A stretch of 64,000 nt of DNA. Origin: Bacteroidaceae bacterium. Lineage in GTDB: Bacteria > Bacteroidota > Bacteroidia > Bacteroidales > Bacteroidaceae. The position numbers and the translations under genes are program-made. The notes beneath the pieces are model-generated. The model saw only the letters and a program-made list of their open reading frames with translations. It did no database searches and was not told the DNA's origin. This document shows, piece after piece, positions 54,046 to 63,656 of the stretch (position 1 is the stretch's first letter; each line of letters opens with the position of its first letter). Location of the stretch: the NCBI GenBank assembly GCA_017483765.1, contig JAFUVE010000087.1:1-64000 (forward strand). Direction: 5' to 3'.

Positions 54046-57000
54046 TTAGTCGCCAGCCAGTCTCATCTTGCTGACAGACTTCCATATCTTACCTTTACCC
54101 GCAAAGATGAAGAGATAGGAGCAAATAAATGCAGAAATGACACCACCGACAGCTCCCAAAATCATGCCATAAGTGTTATATTTTGGCGAGTCTACATTAT
54201 TCATGATGTACTCAAATATCATCCAATAGGGAGGCATGAAGCAAATAACAGCTATCGGCACTCCGATAATGGCAGCCCAAACAGACTTTCTTGTTGATCT
54301 CTCACCATTATTAGCCAGCTGTCTTTTTTTGATGCGATAGAATATCCAGCCCAGTACAAACAGCCCTAATGCCACTAAAGGATAAAACCACCAATAGCGG
54401 TTGAATGAAAAAGCAATACCTGCCCACATATAGACACATGTATCCTTTACTCGTTTCCAAAGTGAATCTTCCTTGATGTCCAGGAATCCCTTGAAACTTT
54501 CATTTTTGATATATTTTAATCTACTTCCATAAGGAACATAAAGCGTAATTTGCTCCTTTATATTGTCAGCATTTGCTGGGAAAGTCAAGCTGTCTATTTC
54601 TGCATTCGACAAATGTATTTCTTTTAGATTTCTATTTGCTTCAACAATATATACACCTGCTGCTTCCTTTATTACTAATATGGAGTCCGTCTCTTGAGGT
54701 CTGACATACTCATAGTAATAATCAAAAATCCTATTCCTAGTTGAATCTTTATAAATAATTGGGTTTTTAGAATGCGCTCTTAAATATTCATATCCAACCC
54801 CTTTTTCCCATTTCGAATTCTTAGAAATTGTTAATATGTAATTTTTGAAAACGTAGGCATTTGCAAGATAGTTCTTATTCGATATAACACCTGGCCCAAG
54901 ATAAAAATAGTCAGATGAGTCAGGAAAACTTTCCTTGTTATATCTATTGAGAATTAATGGTAAATCCTTTGTGTTTTTTTTGAAATATAAAATGGAGTCC
55001 TTGTCGTATTTGAAATTTGAATGATTATCAGAGCGGAATTTTATGTTTTTTAAATTATAACAAAGAGTGAAAATCCGATAGCACATGCTATCGTTGTTGT
55101 CATATATTATCGTGTCAGGCAATGTGATTTCTTCCAAATTCACACATCCGTTGAACAACTGATGGGAGGAGGTTAGGTTAAGTTGACGGGGAAATCTGAC
55201 TTTCTTCAAGTTCCTACATTTTTCGAAAGCATTTTCTCCTAATACGACACTATCTGCTGTAAAACAGATTTCTTTCAGGTTTTCACAACCACTGAATGCA
55301 TAATCACCAATTTCAACTACGCTGTCAAGATTAATCTCTGTGAGATTAATACAATTTTCAAAAGCATACGAAGGAATTTCCTTGATATTATTTAATGCTA
55401 CAGATTTAATATGTCTGTCATTTCTACAAATTGTGAATGTGTTTAATAATGAGTCATTTCTCTGATTAAATTCAATAGATTCGATTCCATAGGGATAATT
55501 AACATTAGTTTTTATTGCTTCTCCATAACTTCTTTTTAAACTATCCACGCCATATGGTAATCTTGTAACATTACTACTATTTATGAAAGTAGACGAATAA
55601 ATAATAGAGTCAGTAGGCAAATATAAATGATTATTCTTCTTGTAATGCAGATATTGGACTGTATTTCCGTTTACCCACATTGTGTCCAATTGAAGTGTGG
55701 GATGATTTTGTCGTAAAAGTATAGAAAGTCTCTGTTTCCAATTACCCCTAACTGTATCGACATTGTTACTGATTGACACACGTTTAATCTCATCGTCATA
55801 CAATCCACCTATATCAGGGTTCTCCTTAGTGATTTTTTTTATATCTGAAGTCGGATTTGTTTTTGGCTCATATAATGCAAAACGTTCATTCTTTACAGTA
55901 GATGACCATGCAAACTTGAATGTCAGGTATGTTAAAAAAGAAAGAATTCCGATAAGAAGCACAGACGTCAGGATTCTTGCCTTGTTGTCGTCCTTTCTTC
56001 TTTTCTGACGGTAAGCCACTTTTGCGATTCTGTCGTGGGTAAGCTCAAAACGTTTCTCTTTTTCTGCTCCCGCTTCTCGAATGATTCTGCAATCAGAAGC
56101 TGTTAGTTTATTGACATTTGGAATTTCTACATTTGATGACTTGCGGTGTCCGTCTTCCGTAAGGTAATGTTGCTCTATGACTGCCCGTTGCTTTTTTGTA
56201 GTACGAGACAGATAGAAATCAGTCAGAATCTTGTCTGTGCTTTCTTTGTCACTCGGCACATCCTCCTTTGTGATGACTGGATTTTCTTTGTTTTTCTGTT
56301 CTGCCCGTTCCCAAATCAAGTTGCATAACAGGGAAAGAATCAAGGTACTTATGCTTCCGTCCTTTTCCGTGGCGTTCAGTATGATTTTTTCTGCAATCTC
56401 TGTTTCTTCCCCTTTTTTCAGACATGAAATACCGGGTGTCAGGATGGCCTCTTTCGCATTATCGTTGCTCATAGCGCGCAGACGATAGCGGTTTTCTTTA
56501 TATACAGGAAGAGAGAGCTCATCAATCACATCCTCTAACAGATACAAGTTGTCTTCGCGGATAGAAGCCACAAACCTGTAATTTGTCTCCGTTGACCAAC
56601 CTTCAGGTACTATCAAATTGTCGCTTAGTAAACAATTAATCTGTCTTAGCAACTGCTTAGCTTTCTCTTTATCTTCTAAGAAAATCTCTTCAAATTGGTC
56701 AAGGACGATTACAGGATAAATTTTCTTCCATTCTGACCTTTCGTTTTTTATTTTGAATAGATGAGTGCTGAAATACTTCCATAAAACAGTCCGTCGCTCA
56801 TAATCTGTGCCTTTATAATCATGTTCCTCATCGTTTTTTTCTTCTGAATGGTCCTCTAATGCTTCAATCCATAGCCCACTGTTCTCTAAGGCATCGATTA
56901 TGGCCTCTGCATAATCTTTATTCTTGACATGATGAAAGAGCCTTATATATATAGGCTAATAGTAGTATTGCCGTATGATAGGAAACACCCCGGCATTCAG

Positions 57001-57186
57001 CAGAGAAGTTTTGCCGATTCCGGTTCTTCCATAGACAGTAACAAACAAGTTGTTGTCTATCAGTTTTGCCACTTCAAGAGACTCCTGATCACGTCCGCAA
57101 AACAAATATTCTTCCTTGGCATTTAATGGATCTTCATAAGATGCCAATCCCCGCCAAGGACTTACTTCCTCATTCCTTTTTCTCAT
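54046..57186 (-). pseudogene. nSTAND1 NTPase with LRR and membrane helices, interrupted by in-frame TAG
   Basis: One continuous 1046-codon frame broken only by TAG at 56956-56958 (codon 77). Before it: a GLASYEDPLNAKEEYLFCGR lead-in and Walker A GRTGIGKTS (codons 53-61). After it, in the same frame: PIYIRLFHHVKNKDY, Walker B-like PVIVLDQFEEIF (about 158-169), the winged-helix part RFELTHDRIA, a membrane helix (about 405-427), BspA-type leucine-rich repeats (about 575-720, SYAFENCINLTEINL) and three or four C-terminal membrane helices. Family members commonly have Leu-Pro at this spot, so TTG to TAG is the simplest explanation. The 5' end overlaps the SIR2-TIR gene by 17 bases. Confidence 0.85.
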
Positions 57187-58552
57187 CTTTTTTTATTAAT
57201 TGTATAAGTTTATCAATAGATTCTTTGGACGCATCATAAACAGTATGATTTTTTATGCAGTCAGGTGTCTTCTGATGATAGTCGCTTCTTATATTGTATC
57301 CACTGGTTATTATTGGAATTACTTTCATGGGGTGTTCGGCTTGGAGATTGTCTTGGCTACTAACTTTTTGTTGTGCTGCATTCCATTCTGTTTTGATGTA
57401 GAATCTCCCTGTATTATTATTCTTCAAATCATAAGCCACTTGCGAAGTCAGCAGTGGTAAATAACAAGTGCATTGGTCTATAGCATTATAAATCCTCTGC
57501 TCGTAGGTTGCTCCTCCGTCAAGTTTTCTTTCGTCGAGCCAAACATCAAACTCCTTTTCTTTCAATTTGCTGCATATTGCAAGAGCTAAATGTATATCCT
57601 CATGGGCATATGAGATGAAGATACCACCAACCGATCGTGATTGTATGATTTCATTATACTGCTCATCAAGCTTTTCAGTAGTTTTGCACATGAAATCTCT
57701 TGCGTCTTTATATCTTTCAATCCTATAGCGTGATAGAAAATTCGTAGCACTACTGTCGTATTCAACAGCAACTTGAAAAGAAGAACCACCTTGTTCTGGT
57801 ATTTCTAGATTTCCTCTTAGAATAAACCAAAAGAAACGGTATAACCAGTTGTCGAATTTGCAGCCTATGGTGACAATACGTTTTTGCCTGATGTGTTTTA
57901 GAAGTTCTATAGATTGGTCTCTAAGAAAATAATTTCTGATGATTTTCATCTTATCCTCTTCTGTAAGGACAAATCCATTACCGCTATTGGCTTTGCCAAA
58001 TAGATAATATAGCGTGGGGGCGCTTTCATCATATTCATTTAGTTTTTGCACTTTGGAATCTATATCTTTTTTCTTTTTGTCTTCGTCATAGAAATCAAGT
58101 ACATGCAATTTATCACCCCACACTTTTCTCATTGCTATTTCTATATATGGGTCTATGGTAGTAGTAAGAACTAAAGGAAAGCATCTTGTCTTGAGTAATT
58201 TAAATAATGATGGTTCAAACTCGTCATTAAAGTTTTCCTCAAAATTCCATTCCTCCTTAACAACTTTACTAACTTCAGAATGCAAGTCGCTATTTGTTAT
58301 TTGTGTGAAATCCTCGATATTTTGAAGATGATTCCCTTTTTCTTTATAATGATCTATAGTTGCATGCAGCAAAAGATTACTGCAATTTCCGTTAGCCTCT
58401 CTTATACTCTGATCGGAGCTTTCAAGGTTTAATATTATTTCTGGTCCTACTACGAGTACGTATTTATTAAAAACGCACGATTTAACGAATTTGTCAAAAA
58501 TGAAGTCTTCGGCTATATTGTCGCTATTAGGTTTTGTTGTTTTTCTTCCCAT
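57170..58552 (-). CDS. SIR2-TIR fusion, probable NAD-consuming effector
   Basis: A 460-residue protein. The N-terminal part (about 15-290) is SIR2-like: NKYVLVVGPEIIL corresponds to the Gly-rich loop, LVLTTTIDPYIE to the TTxxD-type segment, and IVTIGCKFDNWLYRFFW to the last strand. The C-terminal TIR domain (about 308-455) runs from GGIFISYAHEDIHLAL, through FDVWLDERKLDGGATYEQRI, to IKTEWNAA, where Glu389 is the candidate NADase residue. Both domain types hydrolyse or cyclise NAD in anti-phage defence. It is the first gene of the operon, and its last 17 bases overlap the STAND gene start. Confidence 0.85.
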   Translation of the reverse strand: MGRKTTKPNSDNIAEDFIFDKFVKSCVFNKYVLVVGPEIILNLESSDQSIREANGNCSNLLLHATIDHYKEKGNHLQNIEDFTQITNSDLHSEVSKVVKEEWNFEENFNDEFEPSLFKLLKTRCFPLVLTTTIDPYIEIAMRKVWGDKLHVLDFYDEDKKKKDIDSKVQKLNEYDESAPTLYYLFGKANSGNGFVLTEEDKMKIIRNYFLRDQSIELLKHIRQKRIVTIGCKFDNWLYRFFWFILRGNLEIPEQGGSSFQVAVEYDSSATNFLSRYRIERYKDARDFMCKTTEKLDEQYNEIIQSRSVGGIFISYAHEDIHLALAICSKLKEKEFDVWLDERKLDGGATYEQRIYNAIDQCTCYLPLLTSQVAYDLKNNNTGRFYIKTEWNAAQQKVSSQDNLQAEHPMKVIPIITSGYNIRSDYHQKTPDCIKNHTVYDASKESIDKLIQLIKKDEKKE

Positions 58553-58564
58553 ATATAATGCAAT

Positions 58565-58690
58565 TTAAATTATATTATATTTTATGTTCTCAGAGCCGGT
58601 ACCGTTCGCTGGGATATATTTTTTAGGTAGTTTCACATAGTCCACTGTTCTCTTGACATAATGTTCAAAAGCGTCTTCTTTTCTGCTGAT
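58565..58690 (-). pseudogene. Possible C-terminal remnant of a lost gene
   Basis: An open frame without a start codon reads KKISRKEDAFEHYVKRTVDY, then VKLPKKYIPANGTG and SENIKYNII before TAA at 58565. The composition is protein-like and unlike the neighbouring repeats. It begins in the tail of the dockerin gene and ends 13 bases before SIR2-TIR. It may be the end of a former first gene of this operon, cut off upstream. This could also be a chance open frame. Confidence 0.35.
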
Positions 58691-58698
58691 TTTTTTTC

Positions 58699-60636
58699 CT
58701 ATTCTGTTCCGGCTATGATGTTGATGATGGCCACGATGTCGCTGATGTCGGTGCTGCCGTCCTCGTTCACGTCACAAAAATAGAAACTGTCGGTTCCGGC
58801 AATGAAATTGATGACAGCTACGATGTCGCTGATATCCACTTTGCCGTCAAGGTTTACGTCGCCCTTTTTGAAATCACCATCATCCACGATTGTGATTTTC
58901 TTCAAAAAAGATTCTGAGTAAAAGTAACTATTATATTTCCAATGATCATAGTACATAACTGTTGCGACATAATTTCCCTTAGGCAATCCTTTCAGCGAGA
59001 GTTCATAATCTATAGTAACAGATTTGTTCTTTTCAAATGTACGCAAATCAAATTCGCTGATTCTAATGATTTTGTTAAGGTTCTCATCGCAAATCACTAT
59101 GGCACTATAAACATCATCAGTGGCTCCAGTGTTGGAGAATTTTGCATGGAACGTAAGCTTGTCATTATATGTTAGATGTTCCAAGTCGGTGTTGTCGCAA
59201 ACCACTTCATTCGTCGTGATATATGGGGTAGGGGAAGGAGTTGCCGTGATTTCGCACTGAGCATAGACGTTGCTTCCATCTGTAGCCATGCAAGTGATAA
59301 CTGCCGTTCCTTCTTGGTCAATATACAAATACCCATTTTGAGTAATCCATGCAACGTTGCTATTCGTAGATGTCCATTTGACATCTTGATTAGTTGCGTT
59401 TACAGGTAAAATGGCCAGTTTAAATTCATGTTCGGTTCCTACTGGTGCAGTTATGGTGTATGTGTCGAGAAAAATGTCGGTTACCAGTATGGCAGTCTCT
59501 TCCTCAATGGTGAGGTTACAGGTGGCAAAGATACCGCTTCCGTCCGATGCTCTGCAAGTGATGGTAGCAGTCCCGGCTGCATTAGCGGTGACAAGTCCGT
59601 TGCTGACCGTTGCCACAGACGAGTTCGATGTGCTCCAGTTGACATTCCTGTTTGTGGCATTGGATGGATACACAGATGCGGTTAGTTGTTTGGTGTCACC
59701 CACTTTCATCTTCCAGCTGCTCTCATTCAGCGAGATGCTGGTCACCTTTACTTCTGTGCCTTTCACCTGCACGTTGCAAGTGGCGTATTCTCCGCTTCCG
59801 TCGGTGGCACGGCAGGTGATGGTGGCCGTTCCCTCAGAAATAGCGGACACATAGCCATTGCTCACCGTGGCCACCGAGCTTTTTGACGAAGACCAGCTGA
59901 CGCTACGGTTGGTGGCGTTGATTGGATAGACAGTTGCAGTCAGCTGACGGCCGCTGCCTACATCAAGTGTCAGGCTGGTGTAGTCGAGTGAGATGCTTGA
60001 GACATACACGACCGGGTTGGTCACTCTGACATAGCACGTGGCAGAGCATCCGCTTCCGTCGGTCGCCTTGCAGGTTATGGTGGCTGTGCCTGATGACTTG
60101 GCATAGACATATCCGTTGCTCACACTTGCTATGTTGCTGTTGGATGATGTCCAACTGACCGTGCGGTTTGTCGCGTTGCTGGGATATACGGAAGCAGTGA
60201 GTTGTTGCCCTTCTCCCACGTCAAGGCTGATGTCGCTGTCGCTGAGATAAACTCCTGTCACATAAACCGTTTTCGACTTGACGGTGATGGTATAGTAAAA
60301 ATCCATTGTGCGGTAGAATCCGTCGATGTAGTAGCTGCAATAGTAATACACCCTGCCAGATGTCGTGGCGCGGTTTCCCCTTATTGTGCAGGATGTCTTG
60401 GACGAGCTGGTTACGGAAACGTCCGAGTCGGCGCTGTACCAACGGTAGTTGATACCGGTAGCCCTTGCCAGTGTGCTCCAATAGCCTGAACTTATGGAGA
60501 TGGTGGTAGACTCTCCCTCATATACAGTAGCTTCACCGTCCTTAGCGGATGCAAAAGAAAGCTGACAGACTGACGACAAGACAGTCACTAATATCATAAT
60601 TATTAGGTATGTATGTTTGCATTGTGATATATTCAT
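58699..60636 (-). CDS. Secreted Big2-repeat protein with dockerin tail
   Basis: A 645-residue exported protein with a signal peptide (about 1-29). After a beta domain (about 30-120) come at least four Big2 bacterial Ig-like repeats (about 120-480), each with the pattern LTASVYPSNATNRTVSW, then SVSNGYV and GTATITCKATDGSG. A CARDB-like beta domain follows (about 480-580). The C-terminus is a type I dockerin (GDVNLDGKVDISDIVAVINF; DVNEDGSTDISDIVAIINII). Repeats are also similar at DNA level. Probably an adhesin or matrix-binding protein. Confidence 0.82.
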   Translation of the reverse strand: MNISQCKHTYLIIMILVTVLSSVCQLSFASAKDGEATVYEGESTTISISSGYWSTLARATGINYRWYSADSDVSVTSSSKTSCTIRGNRATTSGRVYYYCSYYIDGFYRTMDFYYTITVKSKTVYVTGVYLSDSDISLDVGEGQQLTASVYPSNATNRTVSWTSSNSNIASVSNGYVYAKSSGTATITCKATDGSGCSATCYVRVTNPVVYVSSISLDYTSLTLDVGSGRQLTATVYPINATNRSVSWSSSKSSVATVSNGYVSAISEGTATITCRATDGSGEYATCNVQVKGTEVKVTSISLNESSWKMKVGDTKQLTASVYPSNATNRNVNWSTSNSSVATVSNGLVTANAAGTATITCRASDGSGIFATCNLTIEEETAILVTDIFLDTYTITAPVGTEHEFKLAILPVNATNQDVKWTSTNSNVAWITQNGYLYIDQEGTAVITCMATDGSNVYAQCEITATPSPTPYITTNEVVCDNTDLEHLTYNDKLTFHAKFSNTGATDDVYSAIVICDENLNKIIRISEFDLRTFEKNKSVTIDYELSLKGLPKGNYVATVMYYDHWKYNSYFYSESFLKKITIVDDGDFKKGDVNLDGKVDISDIVAVINFIAGTDSFYFCDVNEDGSTDISDIVAIINIIAGTE

Positions 60637-60858
60637 GTTGTTTAATTGTTAAATCTTTGATAAATATAAAGGTATATAAATTGGGAAAACTATTTTTAAA
60701 ATACAATATGTCGTAAACGATTAAATTAATTGATGTTCAGTATATGAAAAGACTTGGATAAAATTAAATGTCTTCATTCCGCACATGATGATCAAATTTT
60801 TAAGCTTATTCAACTTGTGAATACCATTATACTTTTTAAGACTAATGTGCCAATAATA

Positions 60859-61737
60859 TTAATCATGTGCCCACAATCTTATAGCCTCTAGCCGTCCTGA
60901 TTCTACTTCTGATCTCCATTCAGGAAAGACTTTGTCAACAATGTTAAACTCTCTATTTGCAGTAAGGGGAAAAGTGGAAAATGAACTACCAACAAGTTTC
61001 TTTACATAATACTTGGTTTCTATGCCTTTGCAATCTGTCATATTTTCAGAAAATGCGTAAGATAGATAACACCCGATGTCAAATAAGCTTGACTCTTCTG
61101 TAAACTCACGCATTTCTCCACTTTTCACATCATCAAATTTTGGCGAAATACACCATAGCCTTTTAGGATGTCCAACTTCCTTGAAATAAAACAGATTTCC
61201 AAAAAATCTTTCATTGCCTGGTATAAATATTGCTATGTCTTCTAACATAATAGAACTTTTCGGTGGAATTGAGACAATTCTTTGTGCATACGTTGTCGTA
61301 GTAGAGGAAGAACTACTTGCTCCTCCAATATTTAGGCCTCCCAAAGCATCTCCAACCATACCTCCAATTCCTATACTTCGAGCTACAGTTCCTGCATTTA
61401 TACCCACACCTACAGATTTTCCAATGGAGGTTGATATGATAGTTGGGGAGTATATGGCCTGGGCAAAATCATTTTTCTTTAGGTATGATGTACCCAAATC
61501 TATGTATATGATTTGGTCTGTTTTATTTGTTGCCTTTATGCGCATCGTTGGATAGGGTCCCAAAGCATATTCTTCTTGTGCATATTTTGTATATATTCCA
61601 TATTGGATATGTATGTTTTCATCTTCATGAACAGATGTCGAAGTTTGAGCAAGAAAGTACCAAATTGCACTAGCCTTCTTAGCTTGAGTAGGGATAGCTA
61701 GTATGAAAAGTAAAGCAAATAATCTAATTGTTTTCAT
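60859..61737 (-). CDS. Exported protein of unknown function (292 aa)
   Basis: The signal peptide ends near TQAKKASA. The rest is beta-rich with a Gly/Ser-rich central linker (GIGGMVGDALGGLNIGGASS, then SSSTTTTYAQ) between two folded parts. The first has IKATNKTDQIIYIDLGTSYL, a common extracytoplasmic Ig-like motif. No catalytic motif recognised. It forms a same-strand run with the two upstream genes (43-base gap), AT-rich like the RyR operon. Confidence 0.7.
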   Translation of the reverse strand: MKTIRLFALLFILAIPTQAKKASAIWYFLAQTSTSVHEDENIHIQYGIYTKYAQEEYALGPYPTMRIKATNKTDQIIYIDLGTSYLKKNDFAQAIYSPTIISTSIGKSVGVGINAGTVARSIGIGGMVGDALGGLNIGGASSSSSTTTTYAQRIVSIPPKSSIMLEDIAIFIPGNERFFGNLFYFKEVGHPKRLWCISPKFDDVKSGEMREFTEESSLFDIGCYLSYAFSENMTDCKGIETKYYVKKLVGSSFSTFPLTANREFNIVDKVFPEWRSEVESGRLEAIRLWAHD

Positions 61738-61779
61738 GATTTAAATGAATTAAGTTGATTTAATATTGAGTAATAATGT

Positions 61780-62508
61780 TTATCTATATTCATCCTCGTA
61801 ATATCCACGTTTACCATGGCATACCTTGCAAGTAATGTGGCTGTGTCCAAACGACGCCGGCCAATACCTTCCACATTCTGAGCAGTAAACATCTGGTCGG
61901 TTGATACCGTAAGTGGATGGATGAGTGTCGTATACCATTCTTCCAGAACCATGGCACATGGAACAATCGATCCATTTGCGTGTGGGTTGTTTGCCTGTAG
62001 TAGAATGTATTCCAGTTGCCGAAGTAGACGATGGCGTATGTGACGGTTGTGTTACTTGCGCCTGCACAGGAGATGCTGTGATGGTTGGAAACACCGTGTT
62101 GACAGATGGCTCAGGTCTCTTGATTAAGGAACATGTTGTTGCGCCAGATGGTGGGGTTCGGCGACGATATACATACACCCTGCCAGCATTTGTAATGATA
62201 TTAAGTAGTGATTGGTCATCATTAAAGCGGAATAACGCATTGTTTCCATAATAACATCCTCCAGAATATGTCTTATATTCTTTGCTTTCATACCGGTCGA
62301 GCTTCATAAGCCCATTACCGACGGAACGTCCTTGCCTGTCAGACTCAAAGCAGGTCTCACCTTGAAATGTGATGAATTGTCCACCATTTACATTAGTGTT
62401 TTCTCTTCCTCCACGTATTTCTTTGGTTAGCTGATAATAGTATGTTTGTGAGAAACAATTACTAATATGCAAACATAAAAGTAGTATTAACAAAAATATC
62501 CTATTCAT
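61780..62508 (-). CDS. Exported protein with C-terminal zinc-finger-like Cys motifs
   Basis: A 242-residue protein from ATG 62508; an upstream ATG at 62526 is in frame but a strong Shine-Dalgarno (AAGGAGG at 62514-62520) points to 62508. The signal peptide ends near CFSQ. A folded N-terminal region and a Thr/Ser/Pro-rich linker lead to two DnaJ-like Cys pairs: CSMCHGSGRMVYD, YCSECGRYWPA and CKVCHGKRGYYED, each fitting CxxC zinc knuckles. It overlaps the upstream gene by 8 bases. A zinc-binding exported protein is unusual. Confidence 0.72.
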   Translation of the reverse strand: MNRIFLLILLLCLHISNCFSQTYYYQLTKEIRGGRENTNVNGGQFITFQGETCFESDRQGRSVGNGLMKLDRYESKEYKTYSGGCYYGNNALFRFNDDQSLLNIITNAGRVYVYRRRTPPSGATTCSLIKRPEPSVNTVFPTITASPVQAQVTQPSHTPSSTSATGIHSTTGKQPTRKWIDCSMCHGSGRMVYDTHPSTYGINRPDVYCSECGRYWPASFGHSHITCKVCHGKRGYYEDEYR

Positions 62509-63046
62509 ACATACCTCCTTCCACATTTCTACTTCTTCCGCTACGGAAGAAACTTTTATCTACACGAATATATTTTCTTGAGCCATTTCTTCCACCACCA
62601 TAGTTGCAATAAAGGTAATCTCGGTCTGGGGAAATTTCAAAAACATCTGTTGTCGTAGTTTGATTCCAATTTCTTTTAAATTTATAAACCGTGTAAGAAG
62701 ATGAAGCAGAACTGTCATAATACATTTTGTAATCAAGATTTTCAACTCTGTCTTCGTAATAATTAGGATTTTGCTTTATTTTAGCCCTAACTGTGTTAAA
62801 ATGATCATAGTCAGTATAACTACCAATGTTTTGTCCATACATACCAATAAAAGTTGACGTTCCCGAGTGTTGATTTAACGCACAGGCTCTAGTCCCGTCG
62901 AAATTAAAGATAAAACAGCGATCTGGATTAGATGTGTCATCGACATAGAAATACAGTTCATCTGCACTATCATAAAATTGTGCAAATGACATGGCATAAG
63001 TACATGTGATAAAACATACAAGCAACATGATTTTTTTTCTCTCCAT
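62501..63046 (-). CDS. Exported protein of unknown function (181 aa)
   Basis: The signal peptide ends near MSFAQ. The mature part is polar and aromatic (many Tyr, Asn and Arg), with the ISPDRDYLYCNYGGGRNGSR segment near the end. It shares its general layout, DDTSNPDRCFIFNFDG then a GG/Tyr-rich closing part, with the next gene, which also starts with a short beta region, so they may be related. The last 8 bases overlap the zinc-finger gene's start. No function inferred. Confidence 0.68.
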   Translation of the reverse strand: MERKKIMLLVCFITCTYAMSFAQFYDSADELYFYVDDTSNPDRCFIFNFDGTRACALNQHSGTSTFIGMYGQNIGSYTDYDHFNTVRAKIKQNPNYYEDRVENLDYKMYYDSSASSSYTVYKFKRNWNQTTTTDVFEISPDRDYLYCNYGGGRNGSRKYIRVDKSFFRSGRSRNVEGGMYE

Positions 63047-63120
63047 GGTTATAGTTCCTTTTTTTTGCTTGCGATCTCCTGCAAGCGGTTGTTAGACAAT
63101 AGATTTAAGTTGTTGGAACT

Positions 63121-63165
63121 AAATAAAAAAGAAAAAGCGTGAGATCGGTGCTTGCCTGTCTCACG
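63121..63165 (-). terminator. Terminator of the candidate ncRNA
   Basis: On the minus strand CGTGAGA pairs with TCTCACG (63159-63165 and 63138-63144) around a 14-base loop, followed by CTTTTTCTTTTTTA. The loop lies within 63146-63161, which can also pair with 63196-63210, so an alternative hairpin is possible. Confidence 0.85.
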
Positions 63166-63650
63166 ATTCTGGTCTTCGAACTTACCATCTCAAAAAGACA
63201 AGCAACACCGAAGCCCACGCATGTGTTTGCACGTTTTCCCCTTATTGTGCATGGATATGAGTCGTGTGGGAAATATTCCCTGTGGCATGTGGCAGTGCCA
63301 TACAGGTGTGGCTTTACCCCAAAGGGTAGGCTTTACCCGACGGGCATGTCCTCTCTCGCGGCAGTCGTGCTGAGACAAAGAGAGTCTGCCTTTTTCTCCA
63401 TACACCTACAAAGGGGATGCGCTTTCGACACATCCCGCAGACATCTACTGTTGCGTCATCACCTTTGAGATTGCAAGTGTTCGAAGTTTGAATCGTAGTG
63501 ACGATGCGTTCAAGTAAACGCCTTTCTTTATTATGTAGTGGCTCTCATCAGCCGGATTGACGTGAGAGGATTCAAAGTTCCTGCCGTTGTCTTCTTGGCT
63601 GTGCAACGTCTCTTGGAATGGATTGTTCCTTAAGACGATGTGTTGAGAAT
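63125..63650 (-). ncRNA. Candidate structured noncoding RNA, about 525 nt
   Basis: A transcription unit with a consensus promoter (63657-63688) and intrinsic terminator (63121-63165) but no convincing gene. Several stems can be drawn: GGGATGTG-7 nt-CGCATCCC (8 bp), GGGAATATTTCCC, TGGCA/TGCCA around the CACTGCCACA segment, and CGGTGTTGCTTGTCT with AGACAGGCAAGCACCG. It contains two GGTAAAGCC copies 19 bases apart. Small open frames of 71 to 109 codons on either strand have poor composition. It does not show the RNase P, tmRNA or SRP signatures I looked for. Confidence 0.55.
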
Positions 63651-63656
63651 CGAAAC

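Noticed and set aside
54046..56652. A separate gene starting at TTG 56652
   Set aside because: The frame continues without any other stop back to codon 1 at 57186 except for the TAG at 56956. A start at 56652 would begin in the middle of the NTPase domain, so it is one interrupted gene.
63139..63468. Small open frames (109 and 71 codons) in the candidate ncRNA region
   Set aside because: Composition is biased and both strands are open. No ribosome-binding site fits. Promoter and terminator flank the minus strand as a unit and not either frame specifically. Left open as an alternative in the ncRNA finding.
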